Origin: Raphanus sativus
Taxonomy: Eukaryota; Streptophyta; Magnoliopsida; Brassicales; Brassicaceae
Direction of reading: 5' to 3'
Assembly (NCBI RefSeq): GCF_000801105.2
Contig: NC_079515.1
Span: 13,702,001-13,766,000, forward strand
DNA length: 64,000 nucleotides
Shown here: positions 32,221-44,012 of the stretch, piece after piece
Position numbering within the stretch: position 1 is the stretch's first letter
How the letters are laid out: each line of letters opens with the position of its first letter
Translations under genes and position numbers: made by a program
The notes under the pieces: generated by a model
What the model was told of the DNA's origin: nothing
Seen by the model: only the letters and a program-made list of their open reading frames with translations
Database searches by the model: none

Positions 32221-33133
32221 ATGATGTACTCTTCATCGTCTGTACTAAAACGCCTCATTTTGATCAATTTCTTGGCCATACAACTACTCCTTATAAGCGG
32301 TGAATTGCCCTTAAACACGACCAATGCATATCTGAACCACAAATGCTTGGTTAGTCAAGGAAAATACAAGCCGGGAAGTGAATACGAGAGACGTGTAAAT
32401 AATATGATCGAAATGTTCTACAGTGGCAGTTACAAAGGTTTCTACCTGTTTGGTAATGGTGCTGAATCCGCTATCCTCCAGTGCCGCGCCGATTCCTACG
32501 GGACCAAGTGCCACGACTGCTTTGCCACCGCCCTCGCTGTGGTAATGTCTTATTGATTAGTTATAATTTTTTAAAAAACTGTACATAAAGAGAAAAATAA
32601 CAATTGATTATATCTTGATTGGTCTCTTTCAATCTCTTTATTGATTGTGGCGTCGATATTTAAAATGCATATTACAGCTTCGTAGGAAATGTCCGTGGTA
32701 CAAGGGCATGATAATTTGGTTTGACCAATGTCTTCTCGCCTTTAGTTCTATAGATTTTCTTGAGAAGATCGATTACGACAATAACTTTTGTATGTCCAAC
32801 GCGAAGAAGTTGGGAGGAGATAAGCCTGCTTTTTCTAGGACTTTGAATACTCTCATGGACAATCTGACGACTTTAGCCACCACCACTAAAGGTAAAGATA
32901 ATTACACAATGTTCTCTGCGGGGGAGACGTGGTACAAGGGTGATAGGATGTATGGAATGGTACAGTGTACATATGACCTATCACCAAGAGCTTGTAAGGA
33001 GTGTTTGGTTTTTAATGGCTTGCGTTTTAAAGATTGTTTGAGTGATAAACGAGGAGCAAGATTTGTGGGTGGGACCTGTACTTTTAGGTTTGAGTTTTAC
33101 CCTTTTATTTCTGAGCCGGTCCGAAATATTTAA
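32221..33133 (+). CDS. Cysteine-rich repeat secretory protein with two DUF26 (Gnk2/stress-antifungal) domains
   Basis: Exons 32221-32541 and 32678-33133 join in phase 0 (donor GTAATG, acceptor ATTACAG) to give 258 residues, the usual length of Arabidopsis CRRSPs. Residues 1-28 (SVLKRLILINFLAIQLLLIS) form a signal peptide. Domain 1 holds the signature C-x8-C-x2-C (CRADSYGTKCHDC); domain 2 holds a second one (CTYDLSPRACKEC). There is no transmembrane segment or kinase, so it is the secreted form, not a receptor-like kinase. Known family members are apoplastic and some bind mannose or act in defence or at plasmodesmata; the specific role here is unknown. No lesion seen. Confidence 0.88.
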
Positions 33134-33630
33134 TGAACTAAATAAATGTTACACTTTTTGTATGAATTTTTTCAGTCAAAAATTTATGTAACATCACGTG
33201 CTACTCTTGTTTAATGTATGTTTAAACAATAGAACAACAAAATAATGTTTGAGTAAATGAGTGCACACCTATTTTGTTGCTTTAGGCCGCTTCAAGAATG
33301 TCTTCTCTTCTCTCCCGTTTCTTTGATAGAGATCAGTCTCTTTTTTTTAACACTGAAGATTTTATGTTAACCATGAAAGGATACAACTGAGAGATACAAT
33401 TTTGGGACACTAATTAAGCTGACTACAGAGATGTCACCGGAAACTATGCCGGCGAAATCACAATTTCTCGGAAACAAAGCTAACACAGGGAACCATAATT
33501 ACAACGAAAAACATGAAACAAAGAACTAAAACCAGATTAAAATACAGAACTTAAAGATTAAAACCAGCAGAGGCAGTAGTATCAAACCCCAAATCAACCA
33601 AACTCCCTGAAATCTAACGATATTAATAAA
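33134..33630. other. 3' flank of the secretory protein gene
   Basis: Contains the presumed 3' UTR; no other gene recognised. Confidence 0.4.
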
Positions 33631-34910
33631 TGTGGGAATCGAAATTCACACCGTCGATTTTAATGAATAAAAACGGAGGAAAGCAAAGTTAATCCGACTT
33701 TCCTTAAAGGTCTGGATTCTCTGCGATAGCCAACGACAAGTGACCGAACAAATGCGGAAAATATAGAAAGATAACAAAACGAATTTTACGTAAAGTAGAT
33801 ATTTATTTCGAATTCGTGTAAGAGCGTTGCGATGATTACAAAAGATCGTAAGAGCTTCGGCTGCGAGAACATGCAACGATATTCCTAGTTCTAGCCGCCT
33901 AAGACCTTAAACCTAATTGAGTCGCAGCTCGATAACAAAAGACGAAAATCATACGAAAAAAGTTTTGTTAAGATTTGGGACTGAACCTTAAGAAAGGCTG
34001 CCTACGTACTCCTTTCGAGGATCAAGTCGGACGTAGTTCAGTTAGAAAGATTTGAACAAGAGATCGAACTGCCTGGCGGAGTTCGTCTAGTATGAGCGTT
34101 GGTCATAGAAACAGGCATGTCCAGAATAATGCCTAGGGTTTCTATGTGCGGAACTCTAAGTAAAAGAATCGTTAGATCCTTCCGAGAGGAACGGAAGTCT
34201 GCGGACAAGATGAAAATAGAACGAGAGGTGGCCAGACGGTCTAGGTCCTGCCTTGCTAGTCTAACCACCTAAGTTATAAGTTCTCTAAGTCTAAAATCTC
34301 GGACTGCTCTCTCCTCTCTCAATTTTCGGATTTTTTCTTCTCCTTGTCCCAAGCTTCTTTATATACTCTTCCTAGGTCGGTCTATCCTCTCTTTGGGGCA
34401 GATTTGTAGCGGCTTTTTCCTTTTTCGTCGATCTTCATGTTTATCAGGAAACTTTACATTTATCCTCGGAAACTTGACATTTATCCTACTTTCGGGAAAT
34501 AGAATAAACCGTCATAGCTTCGTTGGGCCTGAACCCTTAAAATCGTAAGTGAGTCCGTGGGCAACATTCAAGCCTTTGAAAGTTTACATGATTTCTCGGA
34601 AAGATTGTCTTTCTCCGCAAAACAAATCGTATAACTTAAAGAATCGATGTTCAAGTCGATCGTTCTTGTTTTACACGATACACTTTACGAGAAAACAACC
34701 TTCTCAGTTTTAGTCGTAAAACTTCGATGATAACTTCAGTCGAGACGAACCGAGAGACACTATGTCCGTAGCTGAGATGACACGACCATACGAAAGTATA
34801 CGGAATTCACGGGAATTGGTCTAAGTTTGGACAGGCCGAACGCAAAGGAATCTGCCTTGGAACTTCAAAGAGACCGTTCTCTCAAACCGTGAGGACCCAG
34901 AAAACGATCA
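33631..34910. repeat. LTR-like sequence of a Ty3/gypsy-type element (host of the minisatellite)
   Basis: The stretch begins TGTGGGAATCGAAATTCACA, a common LTR start in Brassicaceae. It contains GGCTGCCTACGTACTCCTTT and ATCAAGTCGGACGTAGTTC motifs typical of these LTRs, and runs without coding potential into the GC-rich minisatellite. Sequence right of the TR-GAG insertion (from 41975) looks like its continuation. No second LTR in the same context was found. Confidence 0.45.
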
Positions 34911-34929
34911 AGATATCAAATCGAAACCC

Positions 34930-35318
34930 TCGCCGAGACGGGTCTGGCCGTCCGGCGTCCAGGACCGTGGTCTGGCCGCCCGGCGTCCAGGACCGTGGTC
35001 TGACCTCCCGGCGCGCAGAAACGGGACGACGGTCTGGACGCCCGGCGTCCAGGACGTGAGTCTAGGCGCCCGGCGCGCAGATACGGGACGTCGGTCTGGC
35101 CGCCCGGTGCGCAGAAACGAGACGTCGGTCTGGACGCCCGGCGCCAAGGACGTGATTCTGGGCTCCCAGCGCGCAGAAACGGGACGTCGGTCTGGACGCC
35201 CGGCGCCCAGGAAGTGAGTCCGGGCGCCCAGCGGGCAGAAACTGGACGTCGGTTTGGACGTCCGGCTTCTCGGCGCGCATATACGGGACGTCGGTCTGGA
35301 CGCTCGGCGCCCAGGACG
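34930..35318 (+). repeat. GC-rich minisatellite
   Basis: Diverged units of about 30 and 60 bp built from GGACGTCGGTCTGGACGCCC, GGCGCCCAGGACGTGAGTC and GGCGCGCAGAAACG are repeated in tandem. GC content is far above the surroundings. Open frames across it (minus strand, RPDRRPVSARRAPRLTS-like) result from the repeat and are not credible proteins. Confidence 0.85.
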
Positions 35319-35526
35319 TGATATAACCAAAATCAAGCACCGTCCTTTTTGGTTCATGGACACAGCTCAAGATGAGGATCATGTCGACCAGCTGGATCCA
35401 ACCGAGATTTTTCCATCAGATCGTGACACTGCTTTGGAGCTGGATGAGCTGAGTGAGATAAGTGACACTACTATGGAGCTGGATGAGCTAAGTGACACTG
35501 AAGAAGGAGCTGGTTTTGATGCACCT

Positions 35527-36607
35527 TGATATACCATGGATTTCACCCATTTTCTACCATGGTATAATGATATTTTAGGACGAAATGGTTTAGCCAACTA
35601 CTTCACCAAGACTTCACCAAATTACGAGATTGCTCCTGACGAGTTTTTAACCTAATGGAAATGCTTAAATACCCTGCTAAGTGTTTTTGACGGCAAGCAA
35701 GCTTTTGCAACCAGAGAGAAAAGCAAGCAGAGAGTGTGAGAGAAAGCTAGAGTTTTCTTTGTTTGAAAGATTGGAGAGATCATTGAGAGATTCGTGATTG
35801 AACTCCATTTGTTTTCTAGTCTCTATCTAATGCAATTCTTTCACATATCTTGTGTTATGAATTACTTATTTATGTCTAAGTAGTCTACTTGTTAGATCTA
35901 GGGTTTAAATAGGTTTGTGAGATTAGCCTCAAACTATATTTGCTAAGTTGTGATATTCATCAAATGGATTGCACCCTATGCTTGTTCTAGAGTAGCTAAC
36001 TAGAGCACAGATCACTAGGATCTTTATATCTTGAATTATCGTTTGAACTAGTTTGTCTCCTGTTGAGAAAAGAGACATCCTCCTTGAGAACAAGTGTTCA
36101 TTATCGGCTCGCTCCTAGGCATTTCTAGAAGCCGTCGATCGATATCCCAACTGGACAATCGATCGGCGCTGCGAAAGGTGTATCGCTCGATATATCTAAA
36201 GGATATCGATCGACTCTTTTTCTGGTCAACAGACGACAGTTGAGATCAGAGATCTAGTTATTTAACCAGTGAGACATCACTAAGTGTTAAGCGGCTGAGT
36301 TCTTTAATATCATGCAAACAACTTATTAGACATTTATAGATATTATAATCTTCATTCCTGAATAAAAGCTCTATGTCTAGCACTCTTCATTATCATTTAA
36401 AAAACCATCATATTGTTTGTTAGAGCAACTACCTTGCTCATTTTAGGACTGTCATTTACATTTAATCATAAAAACCAACTTCACCTGGGATTAATTGATT
36501 AGATTTATATGGTTCCCTAGCTCCTCGTGATTCGATCTCTAAGTACTACAGCTGAACCTAATATTTGAGAGAGTAAGACACTCATTAGGGTAATTTGAGT
36601 GATATCA
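35527..36607 (+). repeat. Solo LTR nested in the first TR-GAG LTR (S1), internally deleted
   Basis: Sequence starting TGATATACCATGG and ending AGTGATATCA interrupts the LTR segment that is continuous in the other LTRs (GATGCACCCTTGGATAGC). Flanks CACCT and CACCC are the 5-bp target duplication with one change. Compared with its twin at 44013 it lacks about 271 bp after 35576. Confidence 0.88.
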
Positions 36608-37879
36608 CACCCTTGGATAGCACACCAGGCAAAACAGACATGCATGGTTTGGTCATGGGAAGCAGTAACAGTATATGTTCATTGTTTGACTCATATCTTC
36701 CAAACCACGAGGATTGTACGCATGAAATCACTTGTAGTATGTGCTCAACTCAATTACGGAGCTCCTCGACGAAGAATCAGATCAAACAGAGTTCAGATGT
36801 GGAAGTTATGAAATTTACAAATCAGGTGATCTTCAGTTCTCACGAATTCGGACTGTGTGGATCGTCCGGCGTGCATTCCGATCATTCCCACCATGGACCA
36901 GCACGATCAGAATGAACCTGGACAGTGTCTGAAGAGTCACTTTGACCAGTCTGCCTCAATTTCACCAACCTTGACCAGTCTTCATCAAATTCCACAAATT
37001 TGACTCATTAATAATTTTCTACTCAATATTGTCCTTTTCTATGCATTATTTTTCACAATTTCTTTATGTTTCTCTTTGACTACAAGTAATATAAATATGT
37101 AATCTTATCTATGAATAAAATCAGATTATTTTGGATTTTATTTTTGTTTCTTCTCTAAGTGAGAGAGAGAGTTCTTTAGCTAATTCATCGGTGTGAACCG
37201 GCTTGTTGATTTGGTGGTCAACCAATCATCTTTGTGTGTTGTTTGGTGGTTAGCCAACACATTCATCCGTTCTTTGGTGGTTAGCCTTAGATCGAGGGTA
37301 TATCAAGAGTCATTCCGCACCTCTTGATGATCCATTCATTCCATCCCAGTTCCGGATTCTCGGCTCATATCCAACACCCGGCCAAAGCCATCCTTCCCGA
37401 TTTTGGGTCGTATCATTTGGTATCAAAGCCACTTTGGCTGGTTTGTTTTCATTCTTCTTTTCATCTTCTCATCTATTCATCATTTTCTTTTCTTATTTCT
37501 TTTTGGATCCGGGCTGTTCCTTTACTCCCTTATGATCGCCATTTTTTTAAAAAAAAAATCTATAAAAAAAGTAAAAAAAAAAGTAAAAGTTTTGGCTTGA
37601 ATCACTTCTGAAGAGAAATCCAAGGGGAGTGGTGGAAGAGAAAGCATGCTGGCCGAGGAGAAATCCGGCCTTAGGACAATTAAGGCGGATCCATACAAAA
37701 ATCTCTTCATCTTTCTTTCTCTTTCCTTTTACCCATAAAAGTTGTTTTGGTTTTGATTGCTGAATTTTGACTGCCTATCATCCTTTGAACCAGTGGAAAG
37801 AACTCTGAGTGATCACCTAAAAATCGAGAGCTAAACACGTTGAGAGTGTGAGGATTTTATTTGCTAACTTGTTGGTTAA

Positions 37880-38664
37880 GTGTTTTCAGGATGTTTTGGA
37901 CTTCTCAAGAAATCAAAATCACAACAAGACGTCTACTTTCCTTTTAAAGCTGTTTTTGAAAAGGAACGATTGATTTTCGATAAGACACAGTTTGCTTCTA
38001 ATGGGTTTGATTTTGTTCAGAAACAAAGGAAGAGACAAAACATGTCCAATAATGATGAGAAGCTGGTCAGAAGTAGTGATCGTCCCTTCACCAAGGCCAA
38101 GATAAGCAGCTGTGATATGCTTGATCAGAAAGATCTGCAGACTTATGCCAACTTGGAGAAGATGTTGCATAAGGCAATTCATGCAACAACTCAAAAAGAA
38201 GAGAAACCCCAACACTTCTCCTGCACCAAAACAGCAAAGTAATTTTTCTTCTCTTTCAAATTCTGATTTGAAAACTAATGTGTTGTCTTCTGATAAAAGT
38301 AAAGCTGTGAAACCCACAAGCAAAGCTCATTCTACCAGGTGCTTCAAATGCCATAATATCGGTCATTATGCTAACAAGTGTCAAAAGCAAAGACCGTTGG
38401 TGACTTTGGAGAATGAGAACGTTGAAACCGAGCCAGAAAAGGAAGGACTTTCAGTTCCATTGCCAGTTTTCAATGACTATGCACATGAACCGAAAAAGGG
38501 TCAGATGGAGAGAAAAACCGTGGTCGTCAAGAAGGATCTTCTTCCATTCAAAAACTGGACCGAACTCAAGGTGAGCCAAGTTTTGATTATGGTTCTTTTG
38601 CTTATAATCCTTTTCCTTTTAATGTTTCAGATTTGAGGACAAATCTTTTTGAAGAGGGAGAGTA
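37880..38664 (+). pseudogene. TR-GAG gag remnant, unit 1
   Basis: Pieces in two frames (37880-38242; 38112-38636) together read as the C-terminal part of a gypsy Gag: LQTYANLEKMLHKAIHA, a Lys/Ser-rich stretch, and the zinc knuckle CFKCHNIGHYANKC near 38340 with all four ligands present. It ends with SDLRTNLFEEGEYD, which matches the extreme C-terminal end of gypsy pol (compare [13 protein letters not shown] in the gypsy element at 51384). Protease, reverse transcriptase and integrase are absent. Frameshifts near 38110-38200 and near 38510 break it. It probably depended on an autonomous relative in trans. Confidence 0.7.
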
Positions 38665-39692
38665 TGATAGAATCAAAATCAAGCACCGTCCTTTTTGGTT
38701 CATGGACACGGCCCAAGATGGGGATCATGTCGACCAGCTTGATCCAACCGAGATTTTTCCATCAGATCGTGACACTGCTTTGGAGCTGGATGAGCTGAGT
38801 GAGATAACTGACACTACTATGGAGCTGGATGAGTTAAGTGACACTGAAGAAGGAACTGGTTTTGATGCACCCTTGGATAGCACACCGGGCAAAACAGACA
38901 TGCATGGTTTGGTCATGGGAAGCAGTAACGATATATGTTCATTGTTTGACTCATATCTTCCAAACCACGAGGATTCTACGCATGAAATCACTTGTAGAAT
39001 GTGCTCAACTCAATTACGGAGCTCCTCGATGAAGAATCAGATCAAACGGAGTTGAGTTCAGATGTGGAAATTATGCAATTTACAAATCAGATGATCTTCA
39101 GTTCTCGCGAATTCGGGCTCTGTGGATCGTCCGGCGTGCATCCCGATCATTCCCACCATGGACCAGCACTATCAGAATGAACCTGGATAGTGTTTGAAGA
39201 GTCACTTTGACCAGTCTGCCTCAATTTCACCAACCTTGACCAGTCTTCATCAAATTCCACAAATTTGACTCATTAATAATTTTCTACTCAATATTGTCCT
39301 TTTCTATGCATTATTTTTCACAATTTCTTTATGTTTCTCTTTGACTACAAGTAGTATAAATATGTAGTCTTATCTATGAATAAAATCAGATTATTTTGGA
39401 GTTTATTTTTGTTTCTTCTCTAAGTGAGAGAGAGAGTTCTTTAGCTAGTTCATCGGTGTGAACCGGCTTGTTGATTTGATGGTCAGCCAATCATCTTTGT
39501 GTGTTGTTTGGTGGTTAGCCAACACATTCATCCGTTCTTTGGTGGTTAGCCTTAGATCGAGGGTATATCAAGAGTCATTCCGCACCTCTTGATGATCCAT
39601 CCATTCCATCCCAGTTCCGGAAGTGCCTTCGCATTCTCGGCTCATATCCAACACCCGGCCAAAGCCATCCTTCCCGATTTTGGGTCGTATCA
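38665..39692 (+). repeat. TR-GAG LTR, middle copy (S1)
   Basis: 1028 bp, TGATAG...GTCGTATCA; carries no solo-LTR insertion. The LTR itself contains an open stretch (KIKHRPFWFMDTAQDGDHVD, QLDPTEIFPSD) continuous with the upstream gag frame. Confidence 0.85.
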
Positions 39693-40154
39693 TTTGGTAT
39701 CAAAGCCACTTTGGCTGGTTTGTTTTCATTCTTCTTTTCATCTTCTCATCTATTCATCATTTTCTTTTCTTATTTCTTTTTGGATCCGGGCTGTTCCTTT
39801 ACTCCCTTATGATCGCCATTTTTTTTAAAAAAATCTATAAAAAAGTAAAAAAAAAAAGTAAAAGTTTTGGCTTGAATCACTTCTGAAGAGAAATCCAAGG
39901 GGAGTGGTGGAAGAGAAAGCATGCTGGCCGAGGAGAAATCCGGCCTTAGGACAATTAAGGCGGATCCATACAAAAATCTCTTCATCTTTCTTTCTCTTTC
40001 CTTTTACCCATAAAAGTTGTTTTGGTTTTGATTGCTGAATTTTGACTGCCTATCATCCTTTGAACCAGTGGAAAGAACTCTGAGTGATCACCTAAAAATC
40101 GAGAGCTAAACACGTTGAGAGTGTGAGGATTTTATTTGCTAACTTGTTGGTTAA

Positions 40155-40944
40155 GTGTTTTCAGGATGTTTTGGACTTCTCAAGAAATCAAAATCACAAC
40201 AAGACGTCTACTTTCCTTTTAAAGCTGTTTTTGAAAAGGAACGATTGATTTTCGATAAGACACAGTTTGCTTCTAATGGGTTTGATTTTGTTCAGAAACA
40301 AAGGAAGAGACAAAACAGGTCCAATGATGATGAGAAGCGGGTCAGAAGTAGTGATCGTCCCTTCACCAAGCCAAGAGAAGCAGCTGTGATATGCTTGATC
40401 AGAAAGAGCTGCAGACTTATGCCAACTTGGAGAAGATGTTGCATAAGGCAATTCATGCAATCCGACAACTCAAAAAGAAGAGAAACCCCAACACTTCTCC
40501 TGCACCAAAACAGCAAAGTAATTTTTATTCTCTTTCAAATTCTGATTTGAAAACTAATGTGTTGTCTTCTGATAAAAGCAAAGCTGTGAAACCCACAAGC
40601 AAAGCTCATTCTACCAGGCGCTTCAAATGCCATAGTATCGGTCATTATGCTAACAAGTGTCAAAAGCAAAGACCGTTGGTGACTTTGGAGAATGAGAACG
40701 TTGAAACCGAGCCAGAAAAGGAAGGACTTTCAGATCCATTGCCAGTTTTCAATGACTATGCACATGAACCGAAAAAGGGTCAGATGGAGAAAAAAAACCG
40801 TGGTCGTCAAGAAGGATCTTCTTCCATTCAAAAACTGGACCGAACTCAAGGTGAGCCAAGTTTTGATTATGGTTCTTTTGCTTATAATCCTTTTCCTTTT
40901 AATGTTTCAGATTTGAGGACAAATCTTTTTGAAGAGGGAGAGTA
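40155..40944 (+). pseudogene. TR-GAG gag remnant, unit 2
   Basis: Near-identical to unit 1 but with the first zinc-knuckle cysteine replaced (RRFKCHSIGHYANKC near 40615). A frame from 40391 is open for 314 codons through the end of the internal region into the next LTR, stopping at 41335. A frameshift near 40370 separates it from its N-terminal part. Confidence 0.7.
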
Positions 40945-41969
40945 TGATAGAATCAAAATCAAGCACCGTCCTTTTTGGTTCATGGACACGGCCCAAGATG
41001 GGGATCATGTCGACCAGCTTGATCCAACCGAGATTTTTCCATCAGATCGTAACACTGCTTTGGAGCTGGATGAGCTGAGTGAGATAACTGACACTACTAT
41101 GGAGCTGTATGAGTTAAGTGACACTGAAGAAGGAACTGGTTTTGATGCACCCTTGGATAGCACACCGGGCAAAACAGACATGCATGGTTTGGTCATGGGA
41201 AGCAGTAACGATATATGTTCATTGTTTGACTCATATCTTCCAAACCACGAGGATTCTACGCATGAAATCACTTGTAGAATGTGCTCAACTCAATTACGGA
41301 GCTCTTCGATGAAGAATCAGATCAAACGGAGTTGAGTTCAGATGTGGAAATTATGCAATTTACAAATCAGATGATCTTCAGTTCTCGCGAATTCGGGCTC
41401 TGTGGATCGTCCGGCGTGCATCCCGATCATTCCCACCATGGACCAGCACTATCAGAATGAACCTGGATAGTGTTTGAAGAGTCACTTTGACCAGTCTACC
41501 TCAATTTCACCAACCTTGACCAGTCTTCATCAAATTCCACAAATTTGACTTATTAATAATTTCTACTCAATATTGTCCTTTTCTATGCATTATTTTTCAC
41601 AATTTCTTTATGTTTCTCTTTGACTACAAGTAGTATAAATATGTAGTCTTATCTATGAATAAAATCAGATTATTTTGGAGTTTATTTTTGTTTCTTCTCT
41701 AAGTGAGAGAGAAAGTTCTTTAGCTAGTTCATCGGTGTGAACCGGCTTGTTGATTTGATGGTCAGCCAATCATCTTGTGTGTTGTTTGGTGGTTAGCCAA
41801 CACATTCATCCGTTCTTTGGTGGTTAGCCTTAGATCGAGGGTATATCAAGAATCATTACGCACCTCTTGACGATCCATCCATTCCATCCCAGTTCCGGAA
41901 GTGCCTTCGCCTTCTCGGTTCATATCCAACACCCGGCCAAAGCCATCCTTCCCGATTTTGGGTCTATCA
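40945..41969 (+). repeat. TR-GAG LTR, right copy (S1)
   Basis: 1025 bp, ending GGGTCTATCA, followed by the target duplication GGACG. Confidence 0.85.
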
Positions 41970-41974
41970 GGACG

Positions 41975-42594
41975 TGAGTCTGGGCGCGGCGCCCAGGACG
42001 TGAGTCTTGTTTCTTTTGTAAAATCTCAACGGAAACTCCGATTGAGGCGAAACGAAAACCATTTTGATCTAGACTCAAAGGAAAATAAAGTGAGCTTGTC
42101 CTTGGACGAACTGGGAAAACTGAGCTCACCCCATGGCTAGTTGACCTGATAAGATCAAGCTCCGACCTTCTTTCGTTTTGCCGTTTGTTTCCCGAGACTT
42201 GTTCGTTAAATAGACTGGATATTCTAATTTGAGAATGACGTCGTATGAGCTTCTTTTCAATTATACAAGACTTTTTGTTCGGAAAAATACTTTCCGCGGA
42301 CTTTCAGACATTGATTCCGTGGCGATGTTGACATTGAGCTCAGTCTCTTTCTTATGATTTTATAGTTTTATTCTATATTAAAAATTCTACATGTTTTTGT
42401 AGATTTTTTTCTAATATTTTTCAATTGTATTTTAGTAAATTTTGACTCGTCTTTCAAAAAGTGAATATTTTTATTGTACATTATTTTAGAAATTTAATTT
42501 TATATTCATATTTCTTAATTATATTTGTGTGTTTTTGTAAATATATATGTTTAAAATAGTCTTTTAAAATGATTAATAACAAATTTTAATATTT
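41975..42594. other. Continuation of the host LTR-like sequence, then AT-rich DNA
   Basis: Begins with one to two minisatellite units (to about 42007), then LTR-like sequence (AACGGAAACTCCGATTGAGG). After about 42350 it is AT-rich Helitron-adjacent DNA. Duplicated almost exactly at 48470-49126. Confidence 0.5.
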
Positions 42595-42595
42595 A

Positions 42596-42625
42596 CTAGA
42601 GTTTAATCCGCACGACCGTGCATGT
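42596..42625 (-). mobile_element. Helitron 3' end (minus strand), S1 copy
   Basis: On the minus strand GCACGGTCGTGC (hairpin) is followed by GGATTAAACTCTAG and then T. The same terminus recurs at 49127 in the duplicated block. The 5' end was not found. Confidence 0.6.
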
Positions 42626-42740
42626 ATTTTTATTCATTTATATATATATATTTAATTATTTATATTAATTTCTAATACCTAAATTTTATAATTTTATTTT
42701 TTACTCAATTAATTATTTTAGACATGTATTTAATGCTTCT

Positions 42741-42777
<37 letters not shown>
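42741..42777. repeat. (TA)n microsatellite
   Basis: About 18 TA units; the duplicated copy at about 49266-49291 is shorter. Confidence 0.9.
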
Positions 42778-42781
<4 letters not shown>

Positions 42782-43293
42782 GATACTACTTTCAAAAAAC
42801 TAAAGTGAGACTGATACCCTTCCAAGGGAAAATTGTTAAAAGGGTTCACCCTCTTTCTGAAATGACCATTTAACCCCTCTACCACAATAATGCCATTACT
42901 GGTTTTATAGAAATTAAAATAAAAGAGAAATAAAAAACAACACTTTACGTTCAACGGCTCTATCCCCTTTCAGATTTCATTGTTGTTTAGACACTTTACC
43001 TTCAACGGCTCTCACCCTCATACTTTGTTTGCTTTCAGATCTTCGTTTATATCTGATAAATTAAGTGAATTTATTGGTTAAACGCGAACAGATTACATTC
43101 GATTTGATTGACGAAACCTCGAAACCAGATCTGAGAAACTTCAGGTACGATAAACAGTCGATTGTTATGATTTATGAACAAAGTCCAAGTCTTTTTTAGT
43201 GGTTGCCTAACAATGCTGTTCTCTTGCCGATACAATTCGTTAGTTTTTCAATGTGTGTTCGGATCAACTGATGCAATTTTTATTATGCAGATA

Positions 43294-43645
43294 ATGGTGC
43301 ACTTAATTACTGTTTTTGGACAATGGAAGATGGGTAATGTTGGCGGAGAGTTCGTTCTTGATCAATGTAAGAAGGGGAAATCTTTTTTTGTTGAAGACGA
43401 TATCAGATATGAGGATTTTGTCCGCATGGTTTGTGGAGATTACAATATTAGTGAGATGAATGCGGTCGAGTTCTCTTATATGTTGCCTAAACGTATGACG
43501 GAGCAAATGGCTAGCAATGCCTTTCCGATTTCCTTGAGCAGCGACAGACAACTAGCAAGCTTCATCACATTGCTCAAGACGGACTTTATGTGTATTTATG
43601 TCTCATTGACTGCAAACAAGGTCATTGTGATGTGAATAGAAATCT
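43294..43645 (+). pseudogene. Mutator transposase 5' fragment (S1 copy), cut by the duplication junction
   Basis: Starting at ATG after a TGCAG acceptor (IMVHLITVFGQWKMGNVGGE) it is almost identical to the N terminus of the transposase at 49797. Near 43620 it has lost two A's relative to the other copy and stops. At about 43645 the transposase sequence ends abruptly and minisatellite sequence resumes, which is the tandem-duplication junction. Confidence 0.8.
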
Positions 43646-43804
43646 GGGCTCCCAGCGCGCAGAAACGAGACGTCGGTCTGGACGCCCGGCGCCCAGGACG
43701 TGAGTCCGGGCGCCCAGCGGGCAGAAACTGGACGTCGGTTTAGACGTCCGGCTTCTCGGCGCGCATATACGGGACGTCGGTCTGGACGCTCGGCGCCCAG
43801 GACG
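43646..43804 (+). repeat. GC-rich minisatellite, S2 copy
   Basis: Repeats the sequence found at about 35157-35318 with few changes; it starts in the middle of the array because the duplication breakpoint lies within it. Confidence 0.85.
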
Positions 43805-44012
43805 TGATATAACCAAAATCAAGCACCGTCCTTTTTGGTTCATGGACACGGCCCAAGATGGGGATCATGTCGACCAGCTGGATCCAACCGAGATTTTTCC
43901 ATCAGATCGTGACACTGCTTTGGAGCTGGATGAGCTGAGTGAGATAAGTGACCCTACTATGGAGCTGGATGAGCTAAGTGACACTGAAGAAGGAGCTGGT
44001 TTTGATGCACCT

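Larger units (their letters stand above)
35319..41969 (+). mobile_element. TR-GAG-type LTR retrotransposon, recombined array LTR-gag-LTR-gag-LTR (copy S1)
   Basis: Three LTRs of about 1.02 kb (35319-37415 including a nested solo LTR, 38665-39692, 40945-41969) alternate with two internal regions of about 1.25 kb. LTR ends are TGATA[G/T]...[T]ATCA (TGATAG...CTATCA in the best copy). A primer-binding site TGGTATCAAAGCC follows each left LTR by two bases (37418, 39695) and a polypurine tract GAAGAGGGAGAG precedes each right LTR. The array as a whole has a single 5-bp target duplication GGACG (35314-35318 and 41970-41974). One insertion later expanded by LTR-LTR unequal exchange explains this. Confidence 0.88.

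Noticed and set aside
34908..35382. Arg/Pro-rich frames over the GC-rich minisatellite
   Set aside because: Several frames are open at once, as expected for a GC-rich repeat without stops; no coding evidence.
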